Of a stretch of 16,153 nt of DNA, positions 1 to 6,740 are shown in pieces (the stretch's first letter is position 1; each line of letters starts with the position of its first letter). Below the pieces are notes generated by a model that searched no databases, was not told where the DNA came from, and saw only the letters and a program-made list of their open reading frames with translations. A program made the translations under genes and the position numbers. This DNA comes from Gammaproteobacteria bacterium (GTDB lineage Bacteria; Pseudomonadota; Gammaproteobacteria; J044), in the NCBI GenBank assembly GCA_003696465.1, contig RFHG01000042.1, forward strand, positions 1 to 16,153, in the 5' to 3' direction.

Positions 1-54
1 AGAAAGGCGCAAGAATACCGGACGTCATCCGGTGATGAAAGGGGCTGCCCCGAC
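1..54 (-). terminator. Possible terminator hairpins downstream of comEA-like gene
   Basis: Two inverted repeats follow the comEA-like stop codon on the minus strand. The first is GGGG-CAG-CCCC style (51-41), followed by TTT. The second is ACCGGA-TGACG-TCCGGT (33-17), followed by ATTCTT. Neither has a strong uridine tract, so an intrinsic terminator is plausible but not certain. The rest of this edge holds no coding sequence I can support. Confidence 0.35.
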
Positions 55-336
55 TCAGTCGGAGTTCCCGACACGAAGGCGGTCAAAGTTGCGCTTGACG
101 GTCTTCTTGCCAATGCCCTTGACCCGCACCAGCTCGTAGACATTGTGGAAAGGACCATGCGCTTCCCGATAGCGGACAATGGCCTCGGCCTTTTTCGGCC
201 CCACACCCTGCATCACGCGCGCCAGCGTTTCGGCATCGGCGGTATTGATGTCCACGGGTGTGTCGCTCCCGCCGGACACGGCAGGGTTTGCGAGCAGGAG
301 CAGGAGGACCAACAGGAGATGATGCAGCTTTGGCAT
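55..336 (-). CDS. comEA: ComEA-like helix-hairpin-helix DNA-binding protein, secreted
   Basis: A 93-residue protein. It begins with a signal peptide or membrane anchor (basic MPK, hydrophobic run about residues 6-20, likely cleavage near 20-23). The mature part is a compact helix-hairpin-helix pair: VDINTADAETL at 28-38, GVGPKKA at 44-50 and VKGIGKKTV at 72-80. This is the DNA-binding module of ComEA, which binds incoming double-stranded DNA in the periplasm during natural transformation. In many gammaproteobacteria ComEA is just such a short stand-alone protein. The ATG at 336 is preferred over an in-frame start 11 codons upstream, because AAGGGAG lies at a good distance and the hydrophobic segment follows directly. 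It lies 47 nt after pyrF and seems to have its own promoter. The fold is clear; a role in uptake is inferred from the family. Confidence 0.85.
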   Translation of the reverse strand: MPKLHHLLLVLLLLLANPAVSGGSDTPVDINTADAETLARVMQGVGPKKAEAIVRYREAHGPFHNVYELVRVKGIGKKTVKRNFDRLRVGNSD

Positions 337-382
337 GATTCTCACTCCCTTGAGATGATGGTGTGTCAACCGGAAGTTTCTG

Positions 383-409
383 ATTATAGCACCGTGGCGG
401 CGGATTCAA
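383..409 (-). promoter_or_regulatory. Extended -10 promoter overlapping the pyrF stop codon
   Basis: On the minus strand a perfect TATAAT (388-383) is preceded by TGC, giving the extended -10 motif TGnTATAAT. A TTGAAT -35-like hexamer lies at 409-404 with a 15-bp spacer. The -10 box contains the pyrF TAA stop. Transcription would start near 376 and give a leader of about 40 nt before the comEA-like ATG at 336. The match is direct; activity is inferred. Confidence 0.6.
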
Positions 410-1088
410 TGCCGTGCAGGACCTCCACGGGATTCTCCGCGCCGGTCACCGGACGCCCGACCACCAGATAGTCGCTCCCCATGCGAAACGCCTCTTCGGG
501 GGTCACGATGCGCCGCTGGTCTCCCGCATCGCTGCCGACCGGGCGGATGCCCGGCGTGACCAGCAGAAAATCCTTCCCCAGCTCGGCCTTCATGCGCTCC
601 GCCTCACGGGCGGAACAGACCACACCATCCAGACCACAGTCACGGGCAAGGCCGGCCAGGAAAAGGGCCTGCTCCGCGGGATCACGCCGGATACCAAGCT
701 CGGCCAGATCCCGCGCATCCATGGAGGTGAGAACCGTCACACCAATGAGCAGAGGCGCATCCGGTACATCGTGCAGGGCCTCGCGGGCAGCCTCCATCAT
801 CCGCCGTCCACCGGATGCATGCAGATTGATCATCCAAACGCCAAGCATGGCCGCCGCGCGGCAGGCGGCCGCCACGGTATTGGGGATGTCATGAAACTTC
901 AGGTCGAGGAAGACCGAATAACCCCGCTCCACCAGTTGCTCCACCAGTGCCGGGCCGGCAGCCACAAAGAGTTCGAACCCTACCTTCAGACGACACAGCG
1001 AGGGATCCAGGCCTGCGACAAATTCCAGTGCCCGGGCGGCATCGGGAAAATCCAGCGCGACAATGGTGCGAGGGGCTTCAGGGCTCAT
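384..1088 (-). CDS. pyrF: Orotidine 5'-phosphate decarboxylase
   Basis: Converts orotidine monophosphate to UMP and CO2, the last step of de novo pyrimidine synthesis in the cytoplasm. The 234-residue length fits the short bacterial PyrF family. The catalytic signature LDLKFHDIPNTV is present, with Asp62, Lys64 and Asp67 forming the D-x-K-x-x-D array. TPGIRPVG and VVGRPVTGA near the C-terminus form the phosphate-binding end of the TIM barrel. A longer reading frame exists, but the start at 1088 is fixed by AAGGAG nine bases upstream and by the usual N-terminus (TIVALDFPD). It overlaps the end of lapB by 11 nt, so its ribosome-binding site is inside lapB and translation is probably coupled. 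lapA-lapB-pyrF is a recurrent gammaproteobacterial order. Confidence 0.97.
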   Translation of the reverse strand: MSPEAPRTIVALDFPDAARALEFVAGLDPSLCRLKVGFELFVAAGPALVEQLVERGYSVFLDLKFHDIPNTVAAACRAAAMLGVWMINLHASGGRRMMEAAREALHDVPDAPLLIGVTVLTSMDARDLAELGIRRDPAEQALFLAGLARDCGLDGVVCSAREAERMKAELGKDFLLVTPGIRPVGSDAGDQRRIVTPEEAFRMGSDYLVVGRPVTGAENPVEVLHGIESAATVL

Positions 1089-2286
1089 GGGATTCGGACT
1101 CCTTGAGATTCTGCCATTCATCGAGCGGGCGCATGGTATCCCATCCATGACATCCGGGACACTGCCAGCTCAATTTGGTGGCCTGGAACCCGCACTGCCG
1201 ACATTGCACGGCCGGACGCGTCTCCTCGAGCCGGGCAAGCGCGGTCGACAGTACCGGAATCGGGGAAGTGTCATCGCGGCTGTATTCTTCAGCCAATAGC
1301 CCTGCATAACGACGCATGACCTCGGCAGACATCCGGCCCTGTTCCAGGCCCTCCTCGACCAGGGCACGCGCCTCTTGCCTGCGCCCCTGCTGCTCGAGCA
1401 GGTTGATCAGGGCAAGCATCACGGAGGGCCGCGGCCGGGCCTCGAGCAGGCTCCTGAGCCAGTCTTCCAGGGCAGCGGGATCATTCTCGCGCTGGAATCC
1501 CTCGATGATTGGCGGCAACAGTACCGGCAGCATGTCAGGATGCTCGACAGCCGCGGTCCGCAACAGTTTCATCGACCGGCCGGAATCGCCGCGCGCCCGG
1601 ACCACCTCTGCCAGCAGGAGCAGACCGCGCACACAGGCCGCGCACAGACCGCGCGCCGTTCGCGCGTGTTCCATGGCGGAGGCCAGCGCGCCCTGCGCCA
1701 GCTCCTGTTCACCCAGTTCGCAATGGTAGTGGGCCATCAGCAGGGAAAGGTCACGGTCACCAATCTTCTGCTGCTGCCGACAGACCTCGATGGCACGCTG
1801 CCACTCCTTTTCCTGCTCGTAGATCTCGCGCAGCAGGCGGTAGGGCTCCTCCTGCCGGATGCCATCCTCCACCAGTTCGTGAAACACGCTCTCGGCCCGA
1901 TCGAGCAGCCCCGCCCTCATGTAATCCTTGCCCAGCTCGAGCAGCGCCTGCCGACGCTGATCCAGGCTCAGGTTGGGTCGGGCAATGAGGTTCTGGTGGA
2001 TGCGTATGGCGCGATCGACCTCACCACGGCGGCGGAACAGGTTGCCGAGCACGATGTGCGTCTCGACCGTTTCCGAATCCACCTCGACCATCTCGATGAA
2101 CACCTCGATGGCCTTGTCCTGCTGTTCGTTCAGCAGGTAGTTCAGGCCGCGGATATAGCGGCTGGACAGGAACGGTGAACGCGGCTCCTTGCGTTCCGTG
2201 GCTCGGCGCCCGCGGTACCGGGCCCGGGCTGCAAGCCAGCCCGAGAGTGCAGCCACGGGCAGCAGCAGCCACAGATAATGCAACAT
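1078..2286 (-). CDS. lapB: Lipopolysaccharide assembly protein B (YciM)
   Basis: A 402-residue inner-membrane-anchored regulator. In Enterobacteria LapB promotes FtsH-dependent breakdown of LpxC and so limits lipid A synthesis. The sequence shows an N-terminal transmembrane helix (about 3-20), a long helical TPR region facing the cytoplasm (repeats such as YIRGLNYLLNEQQDKAIEVF and LGNLFRRRGEVDRAI), and a C-terminal rubredoxin-like metal knuckle. That knuckle has Cys362 and Cys365 (CRQC) paired with Cys376 and Cys379 (CPGC), all intact. Length is close to the 389 residues of E. coli LapB. The ATG at 2286 overlaps the lapA stop by one base (TGATG). An in-frame TTG one codon earlier is possible but less likely. 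Its 3' end overlaps pyrF by 11 nt. Confidence 0.95.
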   Translation of the reverse strand: MLHYLWLLLPVAALSGWLAARARYRGRRATERKEPRSPFLSSRYIRGLNYLLNEQQDKAIEVFIEMVEVDSETVETHIVLGNLFRRRGEVDRAIRIHQNLIARPNLSLDQRRQALLELGKDYMRAGLLDRAESVFHELVEDGIRQEEPYRLLREIYEQEKEWQRAIEVCRQQQKIGDRDLSLLMAHYHCELGEQELAQGALASAMEHARTARGLCAACVRGLLLLAEVVRARGDSGRSMKLLRTAAVEHPDMLPVLLPPIIEGFQRENDPAALEDWLRSLLEARPRPSVMLALINLLEQQGRRQEARALVEEGLEQGRMSAEVMRRYAGLLAEEYSRDDTSPIPVLSTALARLEETRPAVQCRQCGFQATKLSWQCPGCHGWDTMRPLDEWQNLKESESHEP

Positions 2287-2579
2287 CAATGGGGTTCCTT
2301 GATCGGTATCTTGCGCAGGTTGTCGACTTCCATTTCCAGTGCATGATAGCGCCTTTTCAGGCGCGCCACCTCGGCCTGACGGGACAGCAGTACCCCACCG
2401 GCCAGCAGCAAGCCAATCAGCACACCGAGCAGCATGCTGCCCAGCACCAGCGTGGCCAGCGGCAATTCGAAACGGCGGAAGTAGAGGTCAATAGCGACCG
2501 GGTCGGCATTGTAGATGGTGAACACAGCGGCGGCGACTGCCACCAGGAGGACCAGGAGCACCAGCAGGGCAAAGCGCAT
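2286..2579 (-). CDS. lapA: Lipopolysaccharide assembly protein A (DUF1049)
   Basis: A 97-residue membrane protein of the LapA/DUF1049 family. It has two hydrophobic helices (about 4-22 and 42-66) separated by the family's typical segment FTIYNADPVAIDLYF. A charged coiled-coil tail follows (SRQAEVARLKRRYHALEMEVDNLRK). It works with LapB in the inner membrane to balance lipopolysaccharide and phospholipid synthesis. The ATG at 2579 follows a GAGGGCGG ribosome-binding site. It starts 9 nt after the ihfB stop and its own stop overlaps the lapB start, so ihfB, lapA and lapB look cotranscribed. Identity rests on the topology, the NADPV motif and the adjacency to lapB. Confidence 0.93.
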   Translation of the reverse strand: MRFALLVLLVLLVAVAAAVFTIYNADPVAIDLYFRRFELPLATLVLGSMLLGVLIGLLLAGGVLLSRQAEVARLKRRYHALEMEVDNLRKIPIKEPH

Positions 2580-2588
2580 TGTCCGCCC

Positions 2589-2900
2589 TCAGTCGATGGG
2601 CACATTCCTGCGCTGGGCCTCGATCACCCGCTCACGCAGTTCCTTGCCCGGTTTGAAATGGGGGACATACTTGCCGGGCAGCGGCACGGCCTCGCCCGTC
2701 TTCGGATTGCGCCCCATTCGGGGCGGCCGGTAATGCAGCGAGAAACTGCCAAAACCACGAATCTCGATACGCTCGCCGGAAGAGAGCGCCTCGCTCATCT
2801 GGTCCAGCAGGGTCTTGACCGACAACTCCACGTCCTTGTAGGCCAGATGGCTCTGCTTGCGGGCCAGAATGTCAATCAGTTCCGACTTGGTCATCGCCAT
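2589..2900 (-). CDS. ihfB: Integration host factor subunit beta
   Basis: The beta subunit of the IHF heterodimer, which bends DNA sharply at specific sites and assists recombination, replication and sigma-54 promoters. The 103-residue protein has the diagnostic MTKSELI N-terminus, GERIEIRGFGSFSLHYR, and the arm motif RNPKTG (64-69), whose Pro66 matches the DNA-intercalating proline. KYVPHFKPGKELR separates it from HU. It is about nine residues longer than E. coli IhfB at the C-terminus. The first ATG (2900) is chosen over a second two codons later because GAGGG is nine bases before it. It sits 67 nt after rpsA, the classical rpsA-ihfB pairing. That gap holds an imperfect GGTCG/CGACC hairpin (2961-2928) with no uridine tract, so readthrough from rpsA is likely. 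Confidence 0.97.
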   Translation of the reverse strand: MAMTKSELIDILARKQSHLAYKDVELSVKTLLDQMSEALSSGERIEIRGFGSFSLHYRPPRMGRNPKTGEAVPLPGKYVPHFKPGKELRERVIEAQRRNVPID

Positions 2901-2967
2901 GTTCGAACACCCTCGGCTGTTTCAGTCGGTCGTGCGGCCGCCCTCCGTGGCAGCCGCGACCGGTGGA

Positions 2968-4641
2968 TCAGCTGTCCTTGGTTTCCATCTGCTCCTTGAG
3001 CAGATCACCCAGCGAGGTGGTGGCAGAGCTGGAGGACGTGTAGTCCTTCAGAACCGCGGCCTCCTCGTCGAACTCCTTGGCCTTGATGGAAAGCAGGATG
3101 GTACGGTTCTTGCGATCGACGCCGATCACCTTGGCCTCGACTTCCTCGCCTTCCTTCAGCACGGTGCGCGCATCCTCGACCCGGTCGATGGACAGCTCGG
3201 AGGCACGCAGGGTGCCCATGATGTCCTCGGCCAGCTCGACAGTGGCTGCCTTGGGCTCGACAGAGACGACCTTGCCACGCACGATGCTGCCCTTGGGATG
3301 CTCGGCCACGAAGTTGGAGAAGGGATCGCGGTCGAGCTGCTTGATGCCCAGCGAGATGCGCTCGCGCTCGGGATCGATGGAGAGCACCATGGCCTCGACT
3401 TCCTCGCCCTTCTTGTAGTTGCGCACGGCCTCTTCACCGGGCACGTTCCAGGAGATGTCGGACAGGTGTACCAGGCCGTCGATGCCGCCTTCCAGGCCAA
3501 CGAAGATGCCGAAGTCGGTGATCGACTTGATGGCACCCTTGACCACGTCGCCCTTCTTGTAGGTGGCTGCAAACTCTTCCCAGGGATTGGGCTGGCACTG
3601 TTTCATGCCCAGCGAGATGCGACGGCGCTCCTCATCGATGTCGAGGATCATGACCTCGACCTCATCGCCCAGGGAGACGACCTTGGAGGGATTGACGTTC
3701 TTGTTGGTCCAGTCCATCTCGGAGACATGCACCAGACCCTCGACACCGTTCTCGATCTCGACGAAGCAACCGTAGTCGGTGATGTTGGTGACCTTGCCGA
3801 ACAGGCGGGTGCCGACCGGGTAGCGGCGGGTGAGATCGACCCACGGATCCTCGCCCAGCTGCTTCAGGCCCAGCGAGACTCGGTTGCGCTCGCGGTCGAA
3901 CTTGAGCACCTTGACCTCGATTTCCTGCCCGATCTCGACCACTTCGGAAGGATGCTTGACGCGCTTCCAGGCCATGTCGGTGATGTGCAGCAGGCCGTCG
4001 ATGCCGCCCAGGTCGAGGAATGCACCGTAGTCGGTGAGGTTCTTGACGATGCCCTTGATGACCTGACCTTCCTGCAGGTTCTTGAGCAGCTCTTCGCGCT
4101 CGGCGCTGTATTCCTGCTCGACCACGGCACGACGCGAAACCACCACGTTGTTGCGGCGCTGGTCCAGCTTGATGACCTTGAATTCGAGTTCCTTGCCTTC
4201 CAGGTAGGAGGTATCGCGCACGGGGCGCACATCAACCAGTGAGCCGGGGAGGAAGGCGCGAATGTCGCCCAGTTCCACGGTGAAGCCACCCTTCACCTTG
4301 CCGGTAATCACGCCCTTGACGATCTCGTCGTTTTCAAAGGCCTCTTCCAGGCGCTTCCAGGCCTTGGCCAGCTTGGCCTTCTCGCGGGACAGTCGGGTCT
4401 CGCCGAAACCGTCCTCGACGGTTTCCAGGGCCACTTCGACCACATCACCGACCTTGACCTCGAGCTCGCCATTTTCGTTCTTGAACTGCTCGACGGGGAT
4501 CACGCCTTCGGACTTGAGCCCGGCGCTGACCACCACATAGTCGTCGGTAATGTCGATTACGGTGCCGGGCACGATCTGGCCGGGCTTCATCTGAGAGTAC
4601 GCAAGGCTCTCTTCAAACAGCTGCGCAAAACTTTCGCTCAT
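2968..4641 (-). CDS. rpsA: 30S ribosomal protein S1
   Basis: The large RNA-binding protein of the 30S subunit, which unfolds mRNA and delivers it to the ribosome. At 557 residues it matches the length of E. coli S1. Six S1 (OB-fold) repeats are readable. The first two are degenerate ribosome-binding domains; the later four carry repeated motifs such as NITDYGCFVEIENGVEGLVH and SITDFGIFVGLEGGIDGLVH. The start MSESFAQLFEES is the usual S1 N-terminus; an in-frame extension to 4668 would run into the leader and is rejected. Only a weak AGGT precedes the ATG, in an A/U-rich context. This fits the family, where rpsA start regions often lack a good ribosome-binding site and S1 represses its own mRNA. 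It lies 97 nt after cmk, with hairpins in the gap. Confidence 0.98.
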   Translation of the reverse strand: MSESFAQLFEESLAYSQMKPGQIVPGTVIDITDDYVVVSAGLKSEGVIPVEQFKNENGELEVKVGDVVEVALETVEDGFGETRLSREKAKLAKAWKRLEEAFENDEIVKGVITGKVKGGFTVELGDIRAFLPGSLVDVRPVRDTSYLEGKELEFKVIKLDQRRNNVVVSRRAVVEQEYSAEREELLKNLQEGQVIKGIVKNLTDYGAFLDLGGIDGLLHITDMAWKRVKHPSEVVEIGQEIEVKVLKFDRERNRVSLGLKQLGEDPWVDLTRRYPVGTRLFGKVTNITDYGCFVEIENGVEGLVHVSEMDWTNKNVNPSKVVSLGDEVEVMILDIDEERRRISLGMKQCQPNPWEEFAATYKKGDVVKGAIKSITDFGIFVGLEGGIDGLVHLSDISWNVPGEEAVRNYKKGEEVEAMVLSIDPERERISLGIKQLDRDPFSNFVAEHPKGSIVRGKVVSVEPKAATVELAEDIMGTLRASELSIDRVEDARTVLKEGEEVEAKVIGVDRKNRTILLSIKAKEFDEEAAVLKDYTSSSSATTSLGDLLKEQMETKDS

Positions 4642-4707
4642 GGTTGATTGAATACCTGTAAAAAACAAACGCCGTCACATCCGTTTGCGGCGGGTTGGTT
4701 GATTGAA
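4641..4707 (-). repeat. 12-bp direct repeat in rpsA leader (TTCAATCAACCA)
   Basis: TTCAATCAACCA occurs at 4707-4696 and again at 4652-4641, both on the minus strand. The second copy runs into the rpsA ATG, whose first base is its last A. The spacing is 55 nt. It could be a duplicated S1 or ribosome contact site, or chance in a low-complexity leader. Confidence 0.6.
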
Positions 4708-4738
4708 CACAAACGGCGGACCCTGTGTCCGCCACCCG
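4642..4738 (-). promoter_or_regulatory. rpsA leader with alternative hairpins (attenuator-like)
   Basis: Four elements are visible in transcript order. Hairpin A is GGCGGAC-ACAGG-GTCCGCC (4733-4715), beginning five bases after the cmk stop. Element B is CCGTTTG (4716-4710), element C is CAAACGG (4687-4681) and element D is CGTTTG (4671-4666), followed by six uridines (4665-4660). C can pair with B over 7 bp or with D over 6 bp, but not both. The C:D form with its U tract resembles a weak intrinsic terminator. The structures are seen in the sequence; a regulatory switch is inferred. Confidence 0.45.
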
Positions 4739-5413
4739 TCATGCCAATTCGCGTTCCCTGGCCAGATCGAGGATCCGCTGGAGGACTTCATCGATCCCGA
4801 GCTCCGTACTGTCGAGCACGATGGCGTCCGCCGCGGGCCTGAGTGGCGCCACCTTGCGGTTGGCATCCCGCTCGTCCCGATCGGCCAGTTCCTGCAAAAG
4901 GGAGTGGATGTTAGCACTAACCCCTTGTTCCTTCAACTGGTTATAGCGCCGTCTGGCGCGTTCCTCAAGGCTGGCAGTAAGAAAGATCTTGAGGGGGGCG
5001 TCCGGAAACACCACGGTGCCCATGTCGCGCCCGTCGGCCACCAGGCCCGGCGGCTGGCGAAAGGCCCGCTGCCGCTCCAGCAGGGCCTCGCGCACTGCCG
5101 GCATGGCTGCCACCCGCGAGGCGTCGGCCCCGCACTGCTCGGTGCGCAGTTCGCTGCCTACTTCCCGGCCATCGAGCAGGATGCGAGGCGTGCCGTCCTC
5201 GCCCACCTCGAAGGCCACCGGCAGGGTGCGTGCCAGTTCGGTCACGCGCGCCTCGTCCTCCGGATCGATGCCGGCACGGCGTGCCGCCAGGGCGGTGAGG
5301 CGGTACAGCGCGCCGCTGTCGAGCAGGTGCCAGCCCAGTCGATCCGCCAGCAGTCGCGCAATCGTACCCTTGCCCGAGCCGCCGGGGCCGTCGAGCGTGA
5401 TCACGGGGATCAC
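4739..5413 (-). CDS. cmk: Cytidylate kinase
   Basis: Phosphorylates CMP and dCMP with ATP in the cytoplasm, recycling pyrimidine nucleotides. The 224-residue protein begins IPVITLDGP and has the P-loop GPGGSGKGT (9-17), the CMP-contact segment SGALYRL (33-39), DGRDMGTVVFPDA (127-139), the lid RDERDANR (179-186) and LDST (200-203). Length agrees with E. coli Cmk (227). The start is a GTG at 5413 sharing GTGA with the aroA stop, with GAGGT upstream inside aroA; a second GTG three codons later is possible. The aroA-cmk-rpsA order is highly conserved. Codons around residues 158-170 (AAC, AAG, GAA, CAA, GTT, AGT, GCT, AAC) are richer in A/T than the rest of the gene. An internal promoter candidate maps exactly there. 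Confidence 0.97.
   Translation of the reverse strand: MIPVITLDGPGGSGKGTIARLLADRLGWHLLDSGALYRLTALAARRAGIDPEDEARVTELARTLPVAFEVGEDGTPRILLDGREVGSELRTEQCGADASRVAAMPAVREALLERQRAFRQPPGLVADGRDMGTVVFPDAPLKIFLTASLEERARRRYNQLKEQGVSANIHSLLQELADRDERDANRKVAPLRPAADAIVLDSTELGIDEVLQRILDLARERELA
4908..4936 (-). promoter_or_regulatory. Candidate rpsA promoter inside cmk
   Basis: On the minus strand TTGAAG (4936-4931) is followed after exactly 17 bp by TAACAT (4913-4908). The latter is preceded by TGC, an extended -10 element. The stretch is A/T-rich against a GC-rich coding background. Transcription would begin near 4901 and read the cmk end, the leader and rpsA. In E. coli rpsA is also expressed from promoters in and behind cmk. 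Matches are imperfect (4/6 each). Confidence 0.42.
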
Positions 5414-6729
5414 CCGTGCACCTCGATGTCGAGTCCGGCGCGGCGCGCCAGTTCGGCAAAACAGGGGAAAGAGGTATTCACGTTGGCACAGTCGCGGATA
5501 CGGATCGGCCCGTCGGCCCGCAGGGCGGCCATGGCAAACGACATGGCAATGCGGTGATCGCCATGGCTGTCGACGGTGGCGCCGTGCAATTGCCCGCCGC
5601 GGATTCGGATACCGTCGGGGCGCGGCTCGGCGTCGATGCCGCAGGCCACCAGGCCATCGGCCATCACCTGGATGCGGTCGCTCTCCTTCACACGCAGCTC
5701 CTCGGCGCCGGTGAGCAGGGTCTCGCCCTCGGCACAGGCAGCGGCAATGAACAGCGCCGGGAACTCGTCGATGGCCAGCGGCACCAGTGTTTCGGGAATG
5801 GCGATACCCTTCAGCGGAGCACTGCGGACACGCAGGTCGGCCACCGGCTCGCCGCCGGCCTCGCGTGGGTCCAGCACCTCGATATCGGCCCCCATCAGAC
5901 GCAGGATGTCGATGACACCGGTACGTGTCGGGTTCATGCCCACATGACGAATCAGGAGATCGGAGCCCTCGGCAATGCTGGCGCCCACCAGGAAGAAGGC
6001 AGCCGACGAGATGTCGGACGGCACATCGATGTCCCGCCCCTGCAGCCGGCCACCCCCCTCCAGGCACACGGTGGCCCCGTCCTTCTCGAGCGCGTACCCC
6101 AGGCCCTGCAGCATGCGTTCGGTGTGGTCGCGGGTGGGTGCCGGTTCGGTCACGCAGGTGCGCCCCTCGGCATAGAGCCCGGCCAGCAGCACGCAGGACT
6201 TCACCTGGGCGCTGGCCATGGGCAATGGATAGTCGATGCCGTGCAGACGACGACCGCCGTGGATGCGCAGAGGTGGCGTGCCATCGGGGCTGGTTTCGAT
6301 CTCGGCGCCCATCAGCCTCAGCGGATCGGTCACGCGGCGCATCGGGCGCCGGCTCAGCGAGGCATCGCCGGTGAGTTCGCTGTCGAAGGACTGCCCGGCC
6401 AGAATACCGGCCATCAGGCGCATCGAGGTGCCGGAATTGCCCATGTAGAGGGGCCCTTCGGGGGCCCTGAGCCCATGCAGGCCAACCCCGTGGACCACGA
6501 CCCGGCCATCGTCGGGTCCCTCGATCTTGACCCCCATGGCGCGAAAGGCATTGAGCGTGGCCAGGCAGTCCTCGCCGTCGAGAAAGCCGGTCACGGTACT
6601 CGTGCCCTCGGCCAGCGAGCCCAACATGATGGACCGATGGGAAATGGACTTGTCGCCCGGCACGCGGATCTCGCCGCTCAGTTGCCCGCCGGGACGGACC
6701 TCGAATTCGATGCTCTGTTCACTGCTCAT
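5410..6729 (-). CDS. aroA: 3-phosphoshikimate 1-carboxyvinyltransferase (EPSP synthase)
   Basis: Joins shikimate 3-phosphate and phosphoenolpyruvate to give EPSP, the sixth step of the shikimate pathway. The 439-residue protein carries GDKS (25-28), SAQVK (173-177), RDHTE (200-204) and NPTR (266-269). These are the four motifs used to define class II EPSP synthases such as the Agrobacterium CP4 enzyme. The catalytic-site DEFP (321-324), KESDR (348-352) and HGDHRIAMS (389-397) are intact. The residue matching E. coli Gly96 is glycine here (Gly100 in GNSGTS), not alanine as in CP4. The closest remembered relative is the AroA half of the Pseudomonas TyrA-AroA fusion. The ATG at 6729 gives the expected N-terminus. 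It begins 11 nt after tyrA in another frame, has a weak ribosome-binding site, and overlaps cmk by GTGA. Confidence 0.97.
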   Translation of the reverse strand: MSSEQSIEFEVRPGGQLSGEIRVPGDKSISHRSIMLGSLAEGTSTVTGFLDGEDCLATLNAFRAMGVKIEGPDDGRVVVHGVGLHGLRAPEGPLYMGNSGTSMRLMAGILAGQSFDSELTGDASLSRRPMRRVTDPLRLMGAEIETSPDGTPPLRIHGGRRLHGIDYPLPMASAQVKSCVLLAGLYAEGRTCVTEPAPTRDHTERMLQGLGYALEKDGATVCLEGGGRLQGRDIDVPSDISSAAFFLVGASIAEGSDLLIRHVGMNPTRTGVIDILRLMGADIEVLDPREAGGEPVADLRVRSAPLKGIAIPETLVPLAIDEFPALFIAAACAEGETLLTGAEELRVKESDRIQVMADGLVACGIDAEPRPDGIRIRGGQLHGATVDSHGDHRIAMSFAMAALRADGPIRIRDCANVNTSFPCFAELARRAGLDIEVHG

Positions 6730-6740
6730 GGTCTGACTGC

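Noticed and set aside
364..369. Perfect TTGACA on the minus strand before the comEA-like gene
   Set aside because: No -10 lies at 16-18 bp; the only A/T-rich hexamer is 20 bp away and abuts the start codon. The TATAAT nearby is upstream, not downstream, of it.
2901..2967. Terminator between rpsA and ihfB
   Set aside because: An imperfect GGTCG/CGACC stem is present but no uridine tract follows, so I see only a possible processing or pausing structure.
2857..4242. Plus-strand open frame of 461 codons opposite rpsA
   Set aside because: An antisense shadow. Its internal repetitiveness comes from the repeated S1 domains on the other strand.
4642..4668. N-terminal extension of ribosomal protein S1 (MFFTGIQST)
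   Set aside because: It would use the leader's U tract as codons. The MSESFAQLFEES start gives exactly 557 residues, as in the family.
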